Part shown: positions 57,396 through 64,000 of the stretch, piece after piece
Layout: each line of letters opens with the position of its first letter
Position numbering within the stretch: position 1 is the first letter of the stretch
Source: Cheilinus undulatus
Taxonomy: Eukaryota > Chordata > Actinopteri > Labriformes > Labridae
Direction: 5' to 3'
Length of the DNA stretch: 64,000 nt
Assembly: GCF_018320785.1 (NCBI RefSeq)
Contig: NC_054885.1
Location: 8,692,921-8,756,920 of the forward strand
Translations under genes and position numbers: made by a program
Notes under the pieces: generated by a model
Database searches by the model: none
Told to the model about the DNA's origin: nothing
What the model saw: only the letters and a program-made list of their open reading frames with translations

Positions 57396-58640
57396 AAGAG
57401 ACTCTAACACCCTTTAACCTCGCGCAAAAACAAAGTATTATTCCTCTTTTTTATAAAAACATATATTACCTTTCCTTATCAACCTTTTCTTACATTTTCA
57501 TACCTTTTGTGCTCTTTTTATCTGTGGGCAGGGCGACTCTGACTCATTTGCTCTTATGCAAGTGTCTCTGTGTGTATGTCTGTGTGCGTGTTGTGTTTGT
57601 GTGTCTGTGCGTGTGTAGATACTCTGTAAACTGGTCTGAGTGTAGAGTCCAAGTCCCAGGACTTACTTTGGAGTACTTACTGACACACAAGCACAAATTC
57701 TGCAGTACCCCAGTCTCTGTACTGCAAACATTTTTTACTAAAACAGACCAGCAGCGCCGGACTGACCAGGACCCCGTTCACTGAAAAAAAAAAAAACAAA
57801 CAGAAAGAAAGAAAATTGCATTTTTTTATAGTGTTTCAAAGAGCAAAGTACTTCATAGGGAGTACTTGTTCATGTCTGTGGTGATGAAGACACTTCAGAG
57901 GTTTTCTATGTAAGCTTTATCAATAGTAAAGCATAAACGACACAACAGGAATGTTCTATGGTGAACTCAGCATTCAGCTCATCATTTCAGGTGTTTGTTT
58001 CTTACTTGGATTAAATCCAGAGCAGATTTACCACATTACATATGATTTCAATCCTTATTTTACCTCTCAGCTTAATTTGTATCAGGGTTGGGCCTCCTGC
58101 AGTCCAACTAAACTAGGAGTTAGTTTTTGAAAAAACTTTGTGTAAACACTTGTGCTTAAACTTAGAGCTAAATGGCTATTATAATTTAGTTTCACGGTTA
58201 TTACTTGATATAAAAGGAAACTGAAAGTAAATTTAAAATCCTTGACAATTTCTTTTTGCTATTAAAACTCCATTATTCCTGTTACAAAAGGGTTCAGGGA
58301 GAGGTGCAACACCTGGACAGCTAAACTTTATCATTCTGTAGTCCTTCATTTTGGTTAGAAAAAAATCATCTAAAATCATACTGTTCTGCCATTTGTTCAG
58401 ACTTTCTGGACACCCAAACAGGTGCTTTTAATTTCTCTAAATTCTAAGCACCAATAGATATGAAAACAGGTCAAGAGGTCCTCCTACCAAAACAGGGTTT
58501 TGGTAACTTACAGGGTACTGGATTTGTCAAACAATCTCCTCCACAGCCACAACATCCTGAAAGAAGGTCCAACCATGGTCTCAATCACGAACACCAATGT
58601 GGGTGTCCAGGGCCTTTAAAATTATATTTGGTTCACTGTT
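57396..58640 (+). other. Probable 3' UTR of zinc-finger gene B
   Basis: Mostly unique sequence follows the stop at 57395, with a CT/GT-rich stretch (57560-57620) and an A-run at 57784-57795. GGAGTACTT occurs at about 57670 and 57859. No AATAAA was found close to the stop; the first clear hexamer downstream on this strand is AATAAA at 59845-59850, beyond a transposon-like insertion. The 3' end is therefore unresolved. Confidence 0.4.
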
Positions 58641-58818
58641 TGTTTAAGGGTGGTTTCACATTTGGGACTTGGGTTTGGATCCAAGTACATGTGACTCTGA
58701 AGTCCAGCGTGAACACAAGCGTACCAGACTTGGCTACCATGATTTTAATGTAATAGAGCACAGTCAGTGGGAGCTGTAGCCTAGTAGAGGAGTGGAACTG
58801 TGCTGAGGTAGAGTTTAA

Positions 58819-59492
58819 AACAGAGGCCAGACTACACCATTTTTTTTGTCTGTTACAATGGGCACTGTGTCCAATGGCGAATATTTAGGCATATTTATGG
58901 CGATCAGAGCCATAATTGTCTGCTGTGACTTGACTTGCAGATGCTAGGTATGCGATCAACCAAGACCAAGACCAATGTGATGACGTTTGAAGGAGGAGTG
59001 GCTATGCTGGACCAAACTTGGAAGAAGGGCTGTAAACAAAGTTACTGTGTTTACTGCACCATACTGTAATTGTGTCAATCCAAACATGATAAATGATAAG
59101 CTAGCTTGATGCCAGTGTGTACGCCGGTTACCATCTGGTTTGCTGAGGTGTGGCTGCTGCTCCTCGCCAACATTTCTCTTTCCAGTCCGTTGTGGATGCC
59201 CGTTAGTGATATGTCATAAATGCAGGAATGGTGTTGTCAGAGCTGTTCAGACTTAAAGGCTCATTTATGCTCTACATTTAAGTCAGATATGGATGTATCT
59301 TTGCATTCATTTTGTCTATTTTTTGTTGATTCTCTCTAAACTTACGGATATAGACCAAATGTTACAATGCCACTGCCAATTGTGACTGATTGTCATCCAA
59401 TATGACACATGGCATGGGACAGATTTTCAGGACCAAAAAAACTGTCAGATGGGGCTCTAATTGGGCTGAAAAGGTGTAGTCTGACCTCTATT
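58819..59492. mobile_element. TTAA-flanked MITE with 20-bp inverted repeats
   Basis: 674 bp between two TTAA sites (58815-58818 and 59493-59496). The left end AACAGAGGCCAGACTACACC and right end (reverse) AATAGAGGTCAGACTACACC match at 18 of 20 positions. TTAA duplication is the mark of piggyBac/Kolobok-type elements. No coding capacity. Confidence 0.8.
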
Positions 59493-59499
59493 TTAAAGG

Positions 59500-60730
59500 C
59501 AATTCTTAACATCTCCTGTCTCTTCAAAATCAGCCATAGCCGAGACATTTCAACCTCTTAATTACACGGTAGATGTGGAAGTAGGAAGAGGGTCATTGTT
59601 GGTGACTCAAGAATAGTAAAAGCCTCCATTCTGGCAGGATGGACTCGGAGGCTTTAAATATGTTTACATGCTTGGTTGCCATGCAAGCGTGCTCAGGCAC
59701 AGAGCAGTCAGGAAGGCAGGAGTAATAGTTCTCTGGCATGGTACAAAGCAATCGGCCTAATGTGAAATACCCTAAAATGATATCTAATTTCCTGTCAGTC
59801 TCATTTATCCAGTCCAATGAGAGTTTATTTAGTATTAGCCAAGCAATAAAGCACTGATTTTTATTCTTCATAGATTTGTTGGCATCAACCGTCAAACCAC
59901 AGTTAAAAACAGTAGATATAAATGAAGATAATCAGTCTATGTTGCAGATAAAACAGTGCTTTTTTGTTCCTGTTGATCTTTTTTGAAGACTGCCTGAATT
60001 GAACAATGATTTCAAAAGTCTTAGTTTCAGTCTGAACTGACTTCATGAGTTCAAAACTCATCTTTGCCTTTCCATGTTTTTGGTGAACAGGGTCCTGGTT
60101 TCAGATTCCTCAGCTAAAGTACTCAAAGTACTTTACAACCTTTGCCAAGCATACTTGAGTACTTATTTTGGAGTACTTGCTGCCAGTTTAATAGTATTTC
60201 CTTACAGGTTTTGGTACTCACAGGTGTACACTCTGTTACTGTACTGTTAAAAAATCTGATGATATAATTTTGATATTTTATATCGACCAGTATTGATTGA
60301 TCGATCTTTTTGTTGTTGATGATAATCTGCTGATGACATTCCTTCGAATCATTCCAGTCACACGATGAACTTCAACAGGACCAAACGCGTCAGCCTCCAT
60401 CCTTCAGATCGCTCACTGTGTACAAATCTTCTATTGATAACTTCATTCCTAAAAAAAATTACTAAAATGAAAAAAAAAGCAAAAAAGAGCAAAATGATGC
60501 AGCATCTTGTACTGGAAACTACAAAATTATTAAAGAAACTAATTGCACCTTTTGGTTTCTGTCTTTCATTGTTTTCCATTTCAAGTTTACTGTGTGACTC
60601 TCAGATACTCTCTTTGGACACACCTTCCCCCTAATATATTTACTATAATGGATATATTATTATAGCATGTGATATGTTATTACTGTGTTTGTGGAAAAAG
60701 TCCAATTGTCAAAGGTTTCCTGAGCCGTCA
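59500..60730. other. Region between genes B and C
   Basis: AATAAA at 59845-59850 on the plus strand is the nearest poly(A) hexamer for gene B. GGAGTACTT recurs near 60171. No coding exon is supported. Confidence 0.35.
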
Positions 60731-60734
60731 TTCT

Positions 60735-60910
60735 CCTGTAGACAATCATAGACATACTCTGGAGAAATCTCAAGAGGAAGATAAGAGACACCAGACTCAA
60801 CAATACAGATGACCTGAAGGCTGCTATGGGAGCAATATGGGTTTCATAACAGCCCGGCAGTACCACAGACTGATTTCATGCCATGTTGCATAGATGCTGT
60901 AATTTGAAAA
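60735..60910 (+). mobile_element. Tc1/mariner-like transposase C-terminal remnant
   Basis: Translation reads ILWRNLKRKIRDTRLNNTDD then LKAAMGAIWVS, followed by stops: the C-terminal region after the catalytic domain of a Tc1-like transposase. The rest is missing. Confidence 0.65.
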
Positions 60911-62263
60911 AATTATATATCCTTTTTGGACCGATGTTTTGTGATATTCTAATATTTTTAGTTGGGGGATTTTTTTATTTTCATGAGGTGTAAGCTGTAA
61001 TTAAGATACGAACAAAACAGTCTTGAAATAGTTAACTTTGTAGTTATGAATTTAGGTATATGGAAGTTTCACTTCTTAAATCTCAGGAAAAATTAACTTA
61101 ATATTCTTTTTTTTAGATGCGTCTGTATGAGGAAATTGATTGCTCTGTGATCTGTTGGTAATGCCCCTGGGTTCCCATGGGGGAGACCTGTCGCCTGGGT
61201 CCTTCGACATTCTTCTCTCCCTACTAGTTCCCATATTCAAGGTAAAATACCCTATTTAAAGCAATGTAAAGTTGTGGAAACAAGTTAGCAACAATAATTT
61301 TATGTCACAGTGTTGTTATATGGAAAATGCTGTAGTGTGAACTGATTTAGCGTTGAAGAGTGTTTGGCTAATTTAGACAATTTTTTTGCATTATCTCACA
61401 GTTTTGTACTTTAAATATGTGAAAGACATATTTATTTTTCCCCTAGACGGTTCATATAGCAGCAAAACTAATTACTTTGTAGGATAAAATGCAATTAATA
61501 ATTCATGTGTTACCTAAATATTCTCCATGATTAGGGCATTCAGAGTTAGATGTCCTAAATTTCTTGGGAGACCCATCTCTGGTTTTATCTGACTCACTGT
61601 GATTTGATAAACACTATACTGTTGTAAAACACAAGTCCAGTTCTCTGTAACCCACCCTTATTTTGACAGGTCTCAACTGTCAAAAAGTGTTACTCTGCTT
61701 TTTAATAGTTACTTCTTATCAAAAAAATCCCCTGGTTTGGTCCACAGACTTAGTGCTTTTGTTTTAATATGACCCAAGGGTTAACACAGCCTTATGCTGT
61801 CATTAGCGTCTACATCTTTGCTGTTTAAACACTGTGGCTGTTGAGCATCATCAGGACCAATGCAGGAAAATCCTACCTTTAATAGTCGACTTAAATATAT
61901 AGTCTCCACATTAACTGCAAATCTGTCCAATTTTGCCCTCGGCACAGCAAAGAAAATCACCTTCTGGTTTTCTTTTTGACCTACACTGTTTGACATTTAA
62001 AAAAAAATTTCACTCAGCCCTGGTCTGGTACACTAAGAAATCTCATGCCTTTCATTTTTGACAGTCTTAATTTTTCTCAGCTCAGGTCACAAAAAGGTCT
62101 CAAAAATTCTTAAACTGGATTTTTAGAAGCATGTAAATAGATACACTGCTCACAACTAATGTCCTCTTCATGTTTCTACCGTCTAAAGCTTAGTGTATAT
62201 TCTTGAAGGATTTTTTTCAGCCTTTTTCTTAAGAAACACTCAGACTCTGTGGTTTGACTTTAT
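60911..62263. other. Intergenic DNA before the keratin 3' end
   Basis: AT-rich. A weak SINE-like CT-rich stretch at 61185-61235 is the only mark. Confidence 0.35.
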
Positions 62264-62486
62264 GGGTTTTATTCCTTGCAATTTCAGACAGAAGGTTTCT
62301 TTTTTTAAACTTCTTCGCCCAGACTAACAAGGAATCTTTCATTCTCCCTCATAAATTGACAATCGATGGCCTGATTGTGCTTTGAGATAAACAGAAAGTG
62401 AAGAAACTGAACTGCATCCTGGTTAAGCATGCAGAAAGGTTACTGGTTGAGGTTTGATTTCGGGCCAGACAGACATGTGATTGGGT
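62264..62486 (-). other. Keratin 3' UTR with poly(A) signal
   Basis: Downstream of the minus-strand stop, the hexamer AATAAA (TTTATT on the plus strand) lies at 62268-62273, about 215 bp after the stop, a normal position for a keratin 3' end. Confidence 0.6.
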
Positions 62487-62649
62487 TTAGGCAGTCCCCT
62501 CAACGACCTCTGTGACCTCTGTGATGACTGTGGTCACGGTGGAGGTGGTGGTGGTGGACGCAGAATCGACAGTCATGGCAGAGGAGCCCGAGGAAGAGGA
62601 CAGGGAAGAAGAGGACTTAAAGGACATGGAAGAGGAGGCAGCTGCAGAT
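62487..62649 (-). CDS. Type I keratin, last coding exon (tail)
   Basis: Read on the minus strand, the acceptor is CTCTCTCAG|ATCTGCAG at 62650/62649 (phase 2) and the stop TAA is at 62487-62489. It encodes a Ser-rich then Thr/Val-rich tail (SAAASSSMSFKSSSSLSSSS, then TTTTSTVTTVITEVTEVVEG) ending in TA. Short Ser/Gly/Thr-rich tails ending in Thr/Val repeats are normal for type I keratins. The split codon GG|A joins it to the exon ending at 62887. The protein forms epithelial 10-nm filaments with a type II partner. Confidence 0.85.
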
Positions 62650-62886
62650 CTGAGAGAGAAAAAGAGATTATACATAATTTAGGGACATCATTTTGAATTG
62701 CTTTAATCTTTCAAGGTCAGGTTAGTGAATACATTTATAGGTTATAATAATTTATACGGTATAACCTGGTCAAACTTAGGCCATCCATTACAGCCTGTTT
62801 AACTGCTGCAGGCTGAAGAAATCTACTAGACCCCTGTATATGAATGAAAGCAGTCATGAATACAGAAATCAGCCATCTCTCCTCAC

Positions 62887-63032
62887 CCGACTCCCTCTCC
62901 TTCCAGCAGCCTTCTGTACTCAGCGATCTCCATCTCCAGTCTGGTCTTGATGTCCAGCAGCATCTGGTACTCCTGTCCCTGACGCTCCAGGTCAGCTCTC
63001 AGACTCACCAGCTGGTCCTCCATACTGGTCAC
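62887..63032 (-). CDS. Type I keratin, exon encoding the rod end (helix termination motif)
   Basis: On the minus strand, acceptor TGTGCAG|GTGACC at 63033/63032 and donor GTCGG|GTGAGG at 62887/62886; 146 nt, phase 0 to phase 2. It encodes [20 protein letters not shown], then the intermediate-filament signature at the end of coil 2 ([20 protein letters not shown]). This is the most conserved block of all keratins and settles the family. Heptad spacing of Leu/Met is clear. Type I is chosen over type II from the [18 protein letters not shown] context and exon phasing. The particular keratin paralogue is not decided. Confidence 0.95.
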
Positions 63033-63112
63033 CTGCACACAGGTATGATGCTCTGTTGAGTTGATGCTTTAACCATCACACAAACTTTACCTCTGCAGTT
63101 TAAACAGCTCAC

Positions 63113-63187
63113 CTGCATCTGGTAGGAGCTCATCTGCATACCATAGCGGCTTGTGATTTCGGACAGTGTGGCTTCAAGTGACGCTTT
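63113..63187 (-). CDS. Type I keratin, 75-nt coil 2 exon (partial gene continues off the window)
   Basis: On the minus strand, acceptor GCTCTGCAG|AAAGCG at 63188/63187 and donor ATGCAG|GTGAGC at 63113/63112; 25 codons, phase 0 at both ends. It encodes KASLEATLSEITSRYGMQMS and SYQMQ, the coil 2B stretch that directly precedes the next exon in keratins. The intron to the next exon is only 80 bp (63033-63112). Upstream exons for the head and most of the rod are not seen between 63188 and 64000, which is AT-rich, so the gene is cut by the window edge. Confidence 0.88.
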
Positions 63188-64000
63188 CTGCAGAGCAACA
63201 GAGCAGTTAAAGGATACAGATGACACCTCAGAGCTACAAACAAAATAACAGGTGAGGTCCTCAGATCTACTTTGACTGTCTGGATTTTCTGTTACTGAAG
63301 TGTAACGAAATATAATGGGAAGAAGTCAAACACATTTTTTACTGACATGTCTTCCTCAATCATAGAAAAGAAGTCTAGTTTTGCTGTCCAACACAGTAAA
63401 ATGCACAGAAACCCATAAACATTTACATTTAAGATTATTAATGCAAAAAAGGTTATACAAATAACTGATATTTAAAATGCACTTAAATTTATACTGACGT
63501 ATAATTTTAAACATTTATTTGATCAGTTTCAGCACTCATTTGATGTTTTTTTTGAAAATCTATTTCATTATTTTCTTGATTTGTACATCTTTGCCCTCCA
63601 TATTTTTTTAATGTAAATCTTTTAATGCTTTTGAATTTAAACAGATTTGAATTTGACTCTTGGCTAAACATTTGTCTCTCTTTAAACTAGTCTTGACTTT
63701 AACAAGACTTTTGATTAAATCCTTTGACATTTTCCTAATTTTTAAAAAAAATTTAGGCAATTTGTTTGGAAATTTCCCATGGAATTTAAGTGAATCTATT
63801 TGCAAATTCTTGGATTTTTTTTTTAAATTATGGGTGGAATTTGCTTTAATATTTTGAGGATTTTCATGGAATTATTGAATTATTGGAGAAAAAGCTATCA
63901 AAATCTTTATGCTTTTTCAGAAAGTGTGACTGAAATATTTGGGAAATATTTTAGGAAATCTGTGTTTTTAAATGGGATTAAAAAAATTTTTTTACAAATG
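63188..64000. other. Keratin intron, AT-rich
   Basis: No further keratin exon is visible on the minus strand. From 63500 the DNA is strongly T/A-rich with repeated GGAATTTAAGT/TTTTTAAA-like motifs. Confidence 0.5.

Overview
The window is vertebrate nuclear DNA, most probably from a percomorph teleost fish. The evidence is short coding exons with GT/AG introns, two CpG-rich promoters, C2H2 zinc-finger proteins with fish-type N-termini, the end of a type I keratin gene, and a dense load of fish-type transposons (hAT, Tc1-like, TTAA-flanked elements, tRNA-SINE, non-LTR retrotransposon remnants). The species cannot be named from the sequence.

Three protein genes can be supported. Gene A (+, coding 2435-35195) is a five-exon C2H2 zinc-finger gene with a CpG-island promoter, a first intron of about 26 kb, two paralogous coiled-coil exons, a polyglutamate run, a basic stretch formed across the last exon junction, and two zinc fingers at the C-terminus. 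All exon phases agree (1-1, 1-1, 1-1, 0). Gene B (+, first exon ending at 49001, coding 53326-57395) encodes a 525-residue protein with eight C2H2 fingers and a front half rich in SUMO-type psi-K-x-E motifs; its first exon carries a 14-codon upstream ORF completed by splicing. Gene C (-, 63187 down to 62487) is the 3' end of a type I keratin gene; the rest lies beyond the right edge. Genes B and C converge tail to tail. A and B are probably nuclear DNA-binding regulators; nothing links them functionally to the keratin.

The rest is introns and intergenic DNA built from repeats. Intron 1 of gene A holds a 23-bp-unit minisatellite of about 48 copies that looks like an expansion inside a MITE, a hAT element with a tandem array into which a second hAT element with its own array has inserted, a tRNA-SINE with clear Pol III boxes and a perfect target-site duplication, and several retrotransposon fragments. 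Later introns of gene A hold a T-rich/pyrimidine-rich tract, an exact 10 x 10 bp array and two dead Tc1-like elements. The 35-48 kb interval holds more elements, one with perfect 8-bp duplications, plus unique stretches that may be 3' UTR or alternative terminal exons. Intron 1 of gene B holds a 536-bp transposon-like segment that carries CRE, ETS and CCAAT motifs.

No structural RNA gene, CRISPR array or bacterial-type operon is present. Element family names are assigned by recognition of termini and motifs, not by search.
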